From: Clostridia bacterium
Lineage (GTDB): Bacteria > Bacillota > Clostridia > Oscillospirales > CAG-382
Length of the DNA stretch: 7,352 nucleotides
Assembly: GCA_900754535.1 (NCBI GenBank)
Contig: CAAEDF010000115.1
Location: forward strand, 1-7,352
Direction of reading: 5' to 3'
Every line of letters begins with the position of its first letter. The first letter of the stretch is position 1. The notes beneath the pieces were generated by a model that did not search any database, was not told the origin of the DNA, and saw only the letters and a list, made by a program, of their open reading frames with translations. This document shows, piece after piece, positions 1 to 6,167 of the stretch. Made by a program: the position numbers and the translations under genes.

Positions 1-403
1 CTATGTTCACTTCGCAGTTCATCTCGTTTACCATGCGCTCAATGGATTCAAGCGCATCTTCTTTGGCGTCCTGCATGGCGTCGGGGCTGTCGGCGACCTC
101 GCGCAGCACGGCCATCGCTTCGTCGCGCACGCGCTGTCTGTTTATGACGGCGGAAGCAAAAAAGTTTTCCGCTTCATCGGTGTCTCCCTCCGTCGGTGTG
201 TTCGCGTCGGTCAGTATGGAGTTTCCGAGTATTTTGGTGCTTTCATTGTCCACCGTTTCGCCGTCTCCGCGCGGCAGTGTCGCGTTAAGAACAACGGCAA
301 CGGCAAGAAGCGCCACACATCCGGCGATCACATAATTGCGCACACACAGCAGCTTTTTGTAATCGTACTTTTTTACCTTTTCCCATATCTCCTTAAATTT
401 CAT
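1..403 (-). CDS. spoIIIAH: Stage III sporulation protein AH (SpoIIIAH), C-terminus cut off by the window edge
   Basis: First 134 codons of SpoIIIAH. It is the mother-cell membrane protein whose extracellular ring-building (YscJ/FliF-like) domain contacts forespore SpoIIQ in the known system. The ATG at 403 follows a strong GGAGGG Shine-Dalgarno five bases away. The protein starts MKFKEIWEKVKKYDYKKLL, then has one membrane segment at about residues 23-42 (VRNYVIAGCVALLAVAVVL) and an acidic linker rich in D, E, T and S. Next comes a helix with the family's typical pattern, FFASAVINRQRVRDEAMAVL (about residues 84-103), leading into ring-building helix 1. The frame is open to base 2, and the remaining ring-building core lies outside the window. 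It is the last gene of the spoIIIA order, 17 bases after the spoIIIAG stop. The assignment rests on both sequence pattern and position. Confidence 0.93.
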   Translation of the reverse strand, partial: MKFKEIWEKVKKYDYKKLLCVRNYVIAGCVALLAVAVVLNATLPRGDGETVDNESTKILGNSILTDANTPTEGDTDEAENFFASAVINRQRVRDEAMAVLREVADSPDAMQDAKEDALESIERMVNEMNCEVNI

Positions 404-420
404 AAAGACCCTCCGTTTAT

Positions 421-933
421 TCATTGTGTTATCACACTTATTTTGTTGCTTTTAATATTAAAGAGCGCCGAAACTATCGAAATGATTTTTTGCTCGGTAA
501 CGGCGGAAGCGCCTTCACATACTACGGCGACACCCTCTACTGCCGGCATACGCTCTCTTATTATCACCGGAGAAGTGTTGCCGTCGGTGGTTGCGAAAAT
601 GTATTCGCGCTCCTGATCATCGCCCTGAATCGTTCCGTCTTCTCCGTATGTGTGTGTTATCCTGGCGTCGGATGCATAAAGGTATTCATATCCTTCGGCA
701 AGCGTCACCGCAACCTTACAGCTTTTTACTTCGTCAAGTTCAAGGATAAGCGATCGGACTTTGTTTTCAAGTTCGGTGCAGTATTCGGCGGCGGAAAACA
801 CTGCGTCACCGTCCGTACTGTCGGCGTCACCGGACGGGATAACAAGCAGTGCCACGCCGGCGGCGACCGCGAGAACTATATAGACAAAAGCTTTTGATTT
901 TGCAAGATGTGTTATTTTCTCTTTGATATCCAT
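421..933 (-). CDS. spoIIIAG: Stage III sporulation protein AG (SpoIIIAG)
   Basis: SpoIIIAG is a bitopic mother-cell membrane protein. In Bacillus subtilis its extracellular domain forms a large ring in the SpoIIIA-SpoIIQ channel. I chose the ATG at 933 (MDIKEKITHLAKSKAF, 170 aa) because AAGG lies five bases upstream; the in-frame ATG at 954 (177 aa) has no Shine-Dalgarno. One membrane segment spans about residues 15-32. After an acidic linker, LENKVRSLILELDEVKSCKV and, near the C-terminus, PAVEGVAVVCEGASAVTEQK followed by IISIVSALFNIKSNKISVI give the helix-strand and strand-helix-strand halves of a ring-building motif. They are separated by an insert containing a YGEDGTIQGDDQER loop. The protein is clearly shorter than the 229-residue B. 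subtilis form, mainly in the insert and N-terminal part, as is common in Clostridia. It sits between spoIIIAF and spoIIIAH in canonical order. Confidence 0.92.
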   Translation of the reverse strand: MDIKEKITHLAKSKAFVYIVLAVAAGVALLVIPSGDADSTDGDAVFSAAEYCTELENKVRSLILELDEVKSCKVAVTLAEGYEYLYASDARITHTYGEDGTIQGDDQEREYIFATTDGNTSPVIIRERMPAVEGVAVVCEGASAVTEQKIISIVSALFNIKSNKISVITQ

Positions 934-981
934 GTTTACCTTAAGCTTCCACATGGCTTGCCGTTTTGGGTCGCCATGTTT

Positions 982-1419
982 TTATTCTGATTTTGCGGTC
1001 AGCCCGGGGCCGAATTCGTCGGAGAGAAACAGCTGTACTTCGTCGGTTTTGTCGGGATCTACGTATACGGTGATCTCGCCTATGACCATCTCGCCGCCTT
1101 TCATATCCATTTCTATGCCGATGTCAAGCACATTTATTCCCATTTCGTTCGACAATAAAGCGTCGAAATATGCAAGCAGCTCTTTTTCGGTCTGCTGCTT
1201 AATAATAGTCTCGTCGTTTGTCGAAGCGGAAACGGCGGACTGAGCCTGCGGAGTGAAATCCATATCTCTGACAGATGCAAACGGAGAAATTATAACAATA
1301 ACAAAAAGAAGTGATACAACATATTTGATGTATTTTTCATATACGCTCCCGCCCGCAAACGAAACGGCAAGCGCTCCGGTGACGGAGGCAAAAAATACCG
1401 CCAGAAAGAATTCACGCAT
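982..1419 (-). CDS. spoIIIAF: Stage III sporulation protein AF (SpoIIIAF), possibly frameshifted at its 3' end
   Basis: SpoIIIAF is a membrane protein of the SpoIIIA complex. It has two N-terminal membrane segments (about residues 4-22 and 32-47) and a soluble ring-building domain. The 145-residue frame shows helix 1 (TIIKQQTEKELLAYFDALLS), strand 1 (INVLDIGIEMDM), strand 2 (GEMVIGEITVYV) and the start of helix 2 (DEVQLFLSDEFG). It then ends as PGLTAKSE, without the hydrophobic last strand expected of the fold. B. subtilis SpoIIIAF is about 206 aa. The -1 frame after the CCCCGGG run (bases 1003-1009) reads ADRKIRIKTW and closes at 941-943, which suggests a frameshift (see findings). The ATG at 1419 shares its A with the TGA stop of spoIIIAE (TGATG), so translation is probably coupled. 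The family assignment is secure from order and topology; whether the C-terminus is native is uncertain. Confidence 0.88.
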   Translation of the reverse strand: MREFFLAVFFASVTGALAVSFAGGSVYEKYIKYVVSLLFVIVIISPFASVRDMDFTPQAQSAVSASTNDETIIKQQTEKELLAYFDALLSNEMGINVLDIGIEMDMKGGEMVIGEITVYVDPDKTDEVQLFLSDEFGPGLTAKSE

Positions 1420-2531
1420 CAGACGCTCACCCCCGTTTTGATAAACAACGCCACGGAAATAAGAAATACCGCGCTTACTCCTATCATGACAGACATGAGA
1501 ACGGAAAGTATCGAGTTGATGTCATAAAGCATCCTCGATTCACGCTCGCATCCGAGCATCCGGGCGATTATGGCCGTAAAAAGCACTGCAAGCTTGTAAA
1601 GTATTACGGTAACTATAGGCGGGATTATCAGAAAAAAGAGCACCGCGACTCCGGTATATCCAACCGATGACTTTACCGTGCCTATGGCGGCGTTCACCGT
1701 GCGCGAGGCGTCGCCGACTATGGAGCCGATAACCGGTATGAAAACCCCCGAAGCAAAGCGAATTCCTCTGTATGCCAGGTTATCGGCCGACGCCGCGATG
1801 GAATTCTGAAAATACAGTATGGCCGAAAACATTGTAAACCCAAAGGCCAGCACGGTGGTGGCGGCGTTTTTTACGAGCGATGTTATCGATTGGAGCGATA
1901 CGCCGTACGGCAGCGCCGAAACGAGAGAAAGGGCAAACGATATCTGAAGCATGGGAAGCAGAAAATTATTTGCCGCGGTCGTGAGAAGACTGTTGAACAA
2001 AAGCATCAGGGAGGTGCTTGTCGTTGCCGATGATACGTTTCCCGACATCGTAAGAAGCGAGGCGGTCACGGGCAGCAGGGAAGCGAGGAATGACGAGAGT
2101 GCAAGAAGCGAGTCCTTTGCCGTTTCAAACACGGTTTTAAGCACGCTGAAGGTTATCCCCGCCATTGCAAGCACCGATACGAGGTCAACGGCCGTTTCAA
2201 GCATGCTTGAAGACGAAAGCTTTTTTACCGAATGCAGCAGGGAAGAGAGGATGATTATTGACAGCAGCGAAAAAAACGCTTTTCCCACGTTGCCGAATAT
2301 TTTGCTTACGTTTTCGTTTATTATTTCCAGAGACGAGGAAAAAAGATCCTTTTTACCGTCGTCTTTGTACCCTTGCGGAGTCGATATATCATCAGTTCCG
2401 GCCGCTTCCTCTATTTCTCCGATAATATCCTGATCTTCCGGCTGTGAGTATTCCGCCGCATATGCTTTTAAGCCGCCGAGCATAAAAAATATTATCAGGG
2501 CAGCTACTATTGCGTTTACCGACCGTTTCAC
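1419..2531 (-). CDS. spoIIIAE: Stage III sporulation protein AE (SpoIIIAE)
   Basis: SpoIIIAE is the large polytopic membrane subunit of the SpoIIIA complex, likely part of its channel-like base. I prefer the GTG at 2531 (370 aa). It has GGAGG six bases upstream and gives a clean signal peptide: MKRSVNAIVAALIIFFML, then A-Y-A with cleavage near residue 25. An in-frame ATG at 2567 would add 12 residues (MRSKGSLERRGT) behind only a weak GAG. After an acidic linker (about 26-60) come several hydrophobic segments, roughly 88-100, 112-132, 146-165, 193-207, 225-242, 295-322 and 341-365. Family signatures include LLPVTASLLTMSGNVSSA, LAFGFTMFSAILYFQNSIAA and the conserved core FIPVIGSIVGDASRTVN with KSSVGYTG. 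Length is close to B. subtilis SpoIIIAE (about 400). The stop overlaps the spoIIIAF start by one base. Confidence 0.93.
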   Translation of the reverse strand: MKRSVNAIVAALIIFFMLGGLKAYAAEYSQPEDQDIIGEIEEAAGTDDISTPQGYKDDGKKDLFSSSLEIINENVSKIFGNVGKAFFSLLSIIILSSLLHSVKKLSSSSMLETAVDLVSVLAMAGITFSVLKTVFETAKDSLLALSSFLASLLPVTASLLTMSGNVSSATTSTSLMLLFNSLLTTAANNFLLPMLQISFALSLVSALPYGVSLQSITSLVKNAATTVLAFGFTMFSAILYFQNSIAASADNLAYRGIRFASGVFIPVIGSIVGDASRTVNAAIGTVKSSVGYTGVAVLFFLIIPPIVTVILYKLAVLFTAIIARMLGCERESRMLYDINSILSVLMSVMIGVSAVFLISVALFIKTGVSV

Positions 2532-2545
2532 CGTCCCCCTCCGTT
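2529..2545 (-). promoter_or_regulatory. Ribosome binding site and GTG start of spoIIIAE
   Basis: On the minus strand CGGAGGGGGACG is followed by the codon GTG at 2531-2529. GGAGG with a six-base gap is the best Shine-Dalgarno near this gene, and it lies inside the longer ATG-initiated frame. It therefore decides the start in favour of GTG, which also puts the basic MKR residues directly before the signal-peptide hydrophobic core. Confidence 0.7.
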
Positions 2546-2574
2546 CCAGAGAGCCTTTTGATCTCATCTCTTTT

Positions 2575-2958
2575 TCATATAAGACCCGTCGCCAGATCCG
2601 CCAGTGCCCTGACTATGGGAAGCGTATAAAGCAGAATGCCTATCTTGCCGCCTAGTTCTACCTTTGACGCGATCCCGGGCTCTCCGCAGTCGCGGCATAT
2701 ATCGGCGGTAAGCGTACATATCAGCGCAATCCCGAGCGATTTGAGCAGAATCGGAAAATAATTCTCAAGTCCCGCGCTGCGCGAAAATGATTCGAGCAGC
2801 TCGATAACGGGAACGAGCAGCGAAACGAGAGATGCCGTTATCACTATTCCCGCGGCAGCCGACAGCAGCGTCCCGAGGTCGGTCTTGAACTGTTTGAGCA
2901 GTTTTACGGCGCAAACCGCTCCGATGGCAAATGCGCAAAGCGTATATAAGGAATTCAT
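2575..2958 (-). CDS. spoIIIAD: Stage III sporulation protein AD (SpoIIIAD)
   Basis: SpoIIIAD is a small polytopic membrane protein of the SpoIIIA channel base, paralogous to SpoIIIAC with which it shares a Pfam family. At 127 aa it is near the usual length of about 130. Hydrophobic segments lie at about residues 5-18, 28-53, 68-85 and 105-122. The C-terminal half carries the family signature: PILLKSLGIALICTLTADIC, then RDCGEPGIASKVELGGK (invariant-looking C-R-D-x-G-E and A-S-K-V-E-L-x-G-K), then a final hydrophobic segment. The ATG at 2958 overlaps the spoIIIAC stop in an ATGA arrangement (four shared bases), which implies translational coupling. It is followed by spoIIIAE after a short gap. 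Confidence 0.94.
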   Translation of the reverse strand: MNSLYTLCAFAIGAVCAVKLLKQFKTDLGTLLSAAAGIVITASLVSLLVPVIELLESFSRSAGLENYFPILLKSLGIALICTLTADICRDCGEPGIASKVELGGKIGILLYTLPIVRALADLATGLI

Positions 2959-3149
2959 ATCCCGAAAACGCTTCGCAGCGTTCTGAAAAGCGAATCCAGT
3001 TCATTGACGATAAGGAACATGACAAGTATGACGCCGCCTATGGCGACAAATGTGGCCTGCTCATCGCGCCCGTATTTTTGAAGTATTTGATATGCCACCG
3101 AAACAAGAAGACCTACGCCCGCGATTTTAAGTAAAACGCTTATGCTCAT
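2955..3149 (-). CDS. spoIIIAC: Stage III sporulation protein AC (SpoIIIAC)
   Basis: A 64-residue membrane protein with two transmembrane helices (about residues 4-22 and 32-50), matching the usual length of about 65-68. The helices are joined by a short loop, LQKYGRDEQA, where G-R-D-E is the recognisable family feature. The end reads NELDSLFRTLRSVFGI, typical of the amphipathic tail before the stop. SpoIIIAC is a component of the mother-cell base of the SpoIIIA-SpoIIQ channel. AAAGG lies eight bases upstream of the ATG, giving an independent ribosome binding site after the 39-base gap from spoIIIAB. The stop overlaps the spoIIIAD start by four bases. Confidence 0.94.
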   Translation of the reverse strand: MSISVLLKIAGVGLLVSVAYQILQKYGRDEQATFVAIGGVILVMFLIVNELDSLFRTLRSVFGI

Positions 3150-3173
3150 GTTTGCTGCCTTTCTTTGCTTTTT

Positions 3174-3188
3174 TCGGCTTTTTGCCGA
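3174..3188 (-). other. Small intercistronic hairpin between spoIIIAB and spoIIIAC
   Basis: Directly after the spoIIIAB stop codon the mRNA reads TCGGC-AAAAA-GCCGA, a perfect five-base-pair stem with an all-A loop, then an A-rich stretch leading to the spoIIIAC Shine-Dalgarno. There is no U-tract downstream on the transcribed strand, so it is not an intrinsic terminator. It may affect processing or local stability, or be incidental. It fills this unusually wide gap in an otherwise tightly packed operon. Confidence 0.4.
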
Positions 3189-3689
3189 TCAGTACAGTAT
3201 GACCGCCACCATCGCGCCGGCAAGTGCGCCGAGCGAACGGTAGCTCTTCCTTTTCTTTTCGCTTTCGGCCTTCATTTCGCCTTCCTTTTCGGACAGTACT
3301 GCCTGCGCCCTGTCAAGGGCTGCGAACTGTTCGGACATCGATACCGATCCGAGCGTTCGCCCGAAGGCCGTAAGTTCGTCCTTCAGAGGGCGGGGAAGCG
3401 AGAGCTTTTCGACCCCTTCGCAGAAAGCGGCCGAATAACCGGGAAACCCGTCCTTTATACAGCTGAGGAATCCGCATTTGTCAAGCGCCTCATCGTAAAA
3501 ATCCGCAAATATCACCGAAAGCGAAAATTTTGTGTATGCAATCCTTGTTTTCATATGAGCCATAAGCGCCATCATACCCGATAGCTGGCGATAGCAGGCG
3601 CTTTCGGCTTCCGCAAAATAGGAACCGATAAAAAATGATGCGCCTACGATCAGCATAGACGAAAACAGCTTAAGCGCGGTGTATGTCAT
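3189..3689 (-). CDS. spoIIIAB: Stage III sporulation protein AB (SpoIIIAB)
   Basis: SpoIIIAB (166 aa; B. subtilis form 171) is a membrane-anchored helical protein thought to be the SpoIIIA counterpart of type II secretion/type IV pilus GspF-like platform proteins and a partner of the SpoIIIAA ATPase. An N-terminal membrane segment lies at about residues 7-25 and a second closes the protein (SLGALAGAMVAVILY, about 152-166). Between them is a helical cytoplasmic body with family-typical stretches: RQLSGMMALMAHMKTRIAYT (about 34-53), FGRTLGSVSMSEQFAALDRA (about 109-128) and a charged helix EKEGEMKAESEKKRKS. The ATG at 3689 lies inside the last codons of spoIIIAA (20-base overlap), with GAGGACGGA upstream at a long spacing. 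Expression is probably coupled to spoIIIAA. Confidence 0.93.
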   Translation of the reverse strand: MTYTALKLFSSMLIVGASFFIGSYFAEAESACYRQLSGMMALMAHMKTRIAYTKFSLSVIFADFYDEALDKCGFLSCIKDGFPGYSAAFCEGVEKLSLPRPLKDELTAFGRTLGSVSMSEQFAALDRAQAVLSEKEGEMKAESEKKRKSYRSLGALAGAMVAVILY

Positions 3690-4569
3690 ATTCGTATCCG
3701 TCCTCGCTTTTTATCGTTACGAAAAGCGGAAAGATCCCGTTTTCGCACATTTTTCTTATAAACGGCCGTTTGAGCGCAAGAGATACGTCGGGCGCATGGG
3801 CGGAGGCTATCAGGTAAACGCCGCTGTTCTGCGTCTCCGTAACGGCGCCCGACTCGCCTTCGGACAGCTCGTCGCAGATGATCACTTCGGGAGACATCGA
3901 ACGCGTCAGAAGCTCTATGCCTTTTGCTTTGGGGATATCGGAAACGCAGTCTATAAGCGCGCTCATCCGGTCGGGAAGGAATATCTCGCAGCGTTCGTCC
4001 ACTATCCCCACGCGAAACTGCCTCGGATAAGCTCCGTGAGCAAGCAGGTACGCGATGCTGCGCAGAAACGTGGTCTTCCCGCCCGACGGCGCTGAAAGTA
4101 CAAGGGTCGAGCAAAGTCCGTTTTCGCGATAGTAATCGGCAAGCTTTTCGGCAAAATCCGGGATAAAGCGCGGTATGCGGATATTTATCGAATATATCTT
4201 CCTGAATCCCATGACCTTTTCGCCGTCTCTTACCGCTTCTCCGCATATGCCCGCACGCGCTCCTCCGCCGACGGGTATAAATCCGTTGCGCACGGTGTCG
4301 TCATATGCATACATGGAATACGAGGTCAGCTCCGCAACCGTTTGCCTCAGCTCGTCTTCAGTGGCTTTGATCGACTGCTCTATCCTGCATATTTTGCCGT
4401 TCGGATCGACAAACAGGTTCCGCCCGCCGCTTGTCAATGAAACGGGGGAATCGAGTCTGAGCCGTATCTCCGTAAGCGACGAAAGGAGCACGCGCGGAAG
4501 CATGGAAACGGGAAACGAAATGCGTTTGGGAAGCAGCCGGAGCAATTCATTTATGTCTATTGAAAACAC
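3670..4569 (-). CDS. spoIIIAA: Stage III sporulation protein AA (SpoIIIAA), secretion-type ATPase
   Basis: SpoIIIAA is the cytoplasmic ATPase of the SpoIIIA-SpoIIQ apparatus, related to type II/IV secretion and pilus ATPases. With the GTG at 4569 it is 299 aa (B. subtilis about 307) and starts MFSIDINELLRLLPKRI. In this numbering, an N-terminal domain (about 25-130) contains TEIRLRLDSPVSL and the family stretch FIPVGGGARAGICGEAV. Walker A is SAPSGGKTT at 159-167 with K165; the first glycine of the classical motif is serine, which I recall as usual in clostridial members. VGIVDERCEIF is the conserved acidic strand, Walker B is VIICDE at 229-234, and SAH at 256-258 is the sensor-like histidine. 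No good Shine-Dalgarno precedes GTG 4569; an in-frame TTG at 4614 would give 314 aa and is also unsupported. The 5' end overlaps the flippase gene, suggesting translational coupling. Function is certain, start is not. Confidence 0.93.
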   Translation of the reverse strand: MFSIDINELLRLLPKRISFPVSMLPRVLLSSLTEIRLRLDSPVSLTSGGRNLFVDPNGKICRIEQSIKATEDELRQTVAELTSYSMYAYDDTVRNGFIPVGGGARAGICGEAVRDGEKVMGFRKIYSINIRIPRFIPDFAEKLADYYRENGLCSTLVLSAPSGGKTTFLRSIAYLLAHGAYPRQFRVGIVDERCEIFLPDRMSALIDCVSDIPKAKGIELLTRSMSPEVIICDELSEGESGAVTETQNSGVYLIASAHAPDVSLALKRPFIRKMCENGIFPLFVTIKSEDGYEYDIHRA

Positions 4570-6073
4570 CCCGCTTTTTAAGCAGAAACGCGCTGAAAAC
4601 AAGGTAAACGGCAAGAAAGGCGCCGATTGAAATTATTACTGGGATATTTGACGGTTCCGAAGCCGTCATTATCTCCGAAAGACGTTTTGCCGCCGCGGCT
4701 GCCGCTATCGTCACGGCGCCCGGCAAAAGCATGTTTCCGACAGGCCGAAGCTTTACGTTGCACTTTTGTTTTATCCTTATCATACAGGTCAGGAATGCAA
4801 AGGTGTTGGAGCCTATCAGCAGATATGTATATCCGATCGCGCCGCTGCGCGGAACGAGGAAGCAGATTATTATTATCCTCAAAACCGAGTTTATCACAGA
4901 GGTTTTAAGGGTATAAAGCTGCTCTCCTATGCTCTTGAGCAGTCCGTCGGCTATGGTCTCCACGTACATGAACGGCGTGACAAGAGCTATGAGCTTCAGA
5001 TACGGCGCGCTGGCCGTATCCTTATACAGCATCACCGATATCTCGTCGGCAAAGAAGTAAAACACTCCTCCGACTGCTGCGGAAAAAACAAATGCAAGCG
5101 TAAGCACACGGTTTATCCGTTCGTCTCTTGCGGTCTTGTCGTCACGTATGTTAAGCCTGGATATCTCCGGGATGAGGATGGACAAAAGCGATGACAGAAA
5201 GGCAAACGGGAAAAATACTATGGGAATGACCATTCCTCTTATGAGTCCGAACTGCGCAAGAGATTCCGCCTTGTCATTGCCGTAAAGTCCGAGACAGTAG
5301 GGGATAAGCAGATTTTCACACGTGTGAAGAATGCTTGTGACATAACTGCTTGCGGCAATAGGGGTTGAAACTCGCGCAAAATGAGAGATTTTTGTGTGCG
5401 TGCCTCCGGAGGTGCGTATCCCGAAGAGATAAAACAGCGAAAGATATATGAAAGATGCCGCCTCTCCGGCCACTACGCCTATGACCGTGCCGGTGCATAA
5501 GGAGGTGATATCGGTTTCGTTTTTCATGAAAAAGCCGAAGCACAGCATAGTCACCCCGATTTTGACAAGCTGTTCAAACAGTGAATTGGAAGAGGGAACG
5601 TATATTTTTCGGTATGCCATAAATGCGCCCTTCAGGCAGGAGGTTATTGCCATAAAAGGTAGTGAAAGTATCAATATGCAAAGCGGCCCTCTGGTCCGCT
5701 CGTCCCCCAAAAGCGATGCGGGCGCCCCCAATGTCACCGCCGCCATTGCCGCGCAGGCGACAAGCGCAACGCCTATTGAAAGCCGGAAGGCGGCGTTGAG
5801 CATTCCGTTGGCACGTTTCCCGCCGTCGTTCGCCTCCAGCTGTTCGGCAATAAGCCTTGAGGCGGCAACGGTAAATCCTGCGGTCGCAAATGATGTGAAA
5901 AGAGTATATACAGACATGATAAGCTGATAAAGTCCCATGCCCTCCGCGCCTATCCTGACAGAGAGATACAGCCTGAAAAGGGTGCCTATCCCCTTGCAGG
6001 CCAATGAAAACAAGGTGAGTATAACGGCGCTTTTTATTATGTTTTCAACCTTTTTTCCTGTCTGTAAGCTCAT
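4547..6073 (-). CDS. SpoVB-like MOP-superfamily flippase (stage V sporulation protein B / polysaccharide transporter family)
   Basis: A 508-residue polytopic membrane protein with about 14 hydrophobic segments, the size and layout of MOP-superfamily lipid-linked oligosaccharide flippases (SpoVB, MurJ, Wzx). The N-terminus contains LACKGIGTLFRLYLSVRIGA and EGMGLYQLIMSVYTLFTS, which resemble SpoVB's conserved G-x-x-x-R and G-x-G-L-Y-Q region. Further on, ILIPEISRLNIRDDKTARDE and the C-terminal polysaccharide-biosynthesis half support the family. SpoVB in B. subtilis is a mother-cell protein needed for spore cortex formation; the paralogue here may have that role, which fits its place at the head of the spoIIIA operon. 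The substrate cannot be read from sequence, and a general polysaccharide flippase remains possible. The ATG at 6073 has AAGG-CGGAGAA upstream. The 3' end overlaps spoIIIAA by 23 bases or more. Confidence 0.85.
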   Translation of the reverse strand: MSLQTGKKVENIIKSAVILTLFSLACKGIGTLFRLYLSVRIGAEGMGLYQLIMSVYTLFTSFATAGFTVAASRLIAEQLEANDGGKRANGMLNAAFRLSIGVALVACAAMAAVTLGAPASLLGDERTRGPLCILILSLPFMAITSCLKGAFMAYRKIYVPSSNSLFEQLVKIGVTMLCFGFFMKNETDITSLCTGTVIGVVAGEAASFIYLSLFYLFGIRTSGGTHTKISHFARVSTPIAASSYVTSILHTCENLLIPYCLGLYGNDKAESLAQFGLIRGMVIPIVFFPFAFLSSLLSILIPEISRLNIRDDKTARDERINRVLTLAFVFSAAVGGVFYFFADEISVMLYKDTASAPYLKLIALVTPFMYVETIADGLLKSIGEQLYTLKTSVINSVLRIIIICFLVPRSGAIGYTYLLIGSNTFAFLTCMIRIKQKCNVKLRPVGNMLLPGAVTIAAAAAAKRLSEIMTASEPSNIPVIISIGAFLAVYLVFSAFLLKKRGVFNRHK

Positions 6074-6130
6074 TTCTCCGCCTTTCGCCGTTTCCGTACG
6101 GGATCATCCGTCGGCTTGACCGACGCTTTG
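6074..6130 (-). promoter_or_regulatory. Predicted 5' leader of the flippase-spoIIIA transcript with a 5'-terminal hairpin
   Basis: If transcription starts about seven bases after the -10 candidate (near 6130), the leader is some 57 bases long. It begins almost at once with a perfect stem CGTCGG (6125-6120) - TCAAG - CCGACG (6114-6109). No U-tract follows on this strand, so it is not a terminator. A 5' stem of this type often protects long mRNAs from 5'-end decay; that role is inferred. The leader ends with AAAGGCGGAGAA before the ATG, the ribosome binding site of the flippase gene. Confidence 0.5.
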
Positions 6131-6137
6131 TTATTTC

Positions 6138-6167
6138 AATTTATGAGCAAAGAGCATAAAACATTCT
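6138..6167 (-). promoter_or_regulatory. Candidate sigma-E promoter for the flippase-spoIIIA operon
   Basis: On the minus strand AGAATGTT (6167-6160) is separated by exactly 14 bases from CATAAATT (6145-6138). This resembles the Bacillus sigma-E consensus, roughly GKMATATT - 14 - CATACAMT, with about six matches of eight in each box. The spoIIIA operon and spoVB are both sigma-E controlled in B. subtilis, and this is the only long gap upstream of the cluster. No good sigma-A pair is seen on this strand here. The -35 abuts the -35 of the divergent sigma-A promoter. Assignment is by eye. Confidence 0.6.

Noticed and set aside
3..335. Plus-strand open frame of 110 codons, serine-rich
   Set aside because: It lies opposite spoIIIAH, has low-complexity serine-rich translation typical of an antisense shadow, and has no ribosome binding site.
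424..897. Plus-strand open frame of 157 codons
   Set aside because: It is fully antisense to spoIIIAG, with no Shine-Dalgarno and no recognisable domain.
936..977. A 14-codon minus-strand mini-frame (ATGGCGACC... to TAA) between spoIIIAF and spoIIIAG, considered as a leader peptide
   Set aside because: It has no Shine-Dalgarno and no attenuator-like hairpins around it, and the region is better explained as the frameshifted tail of spoIIIAF.
3174..3188. Hairpin after spoIIIAB considered as a terminator
   Set aside because: On the transcribed strand it is followed by A residues, not a U-tract, and the operon continues across it.
3165..4246. Several plus- and minus-strand frames of 138-186 codons overlapping spoIIIAB and spoIIIAA
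   Set aside because: Arg/His/Cys-rich translations with no family features; they are out-of-frame shadows of the two clearly conserved genes.
4766..5194. Plus-strand open frame opposite the flippase gene
   Set aside because: It is antisense to a conserved membrane protein gene, its composition is irregular, and it has no start signal.
6094..6101. Eight-base palindrome CCGTACGG in the flippase leader
   Set aside because: It does not extend beyond eight bases and has no second copy in the intergenic region, so it is likely chance.
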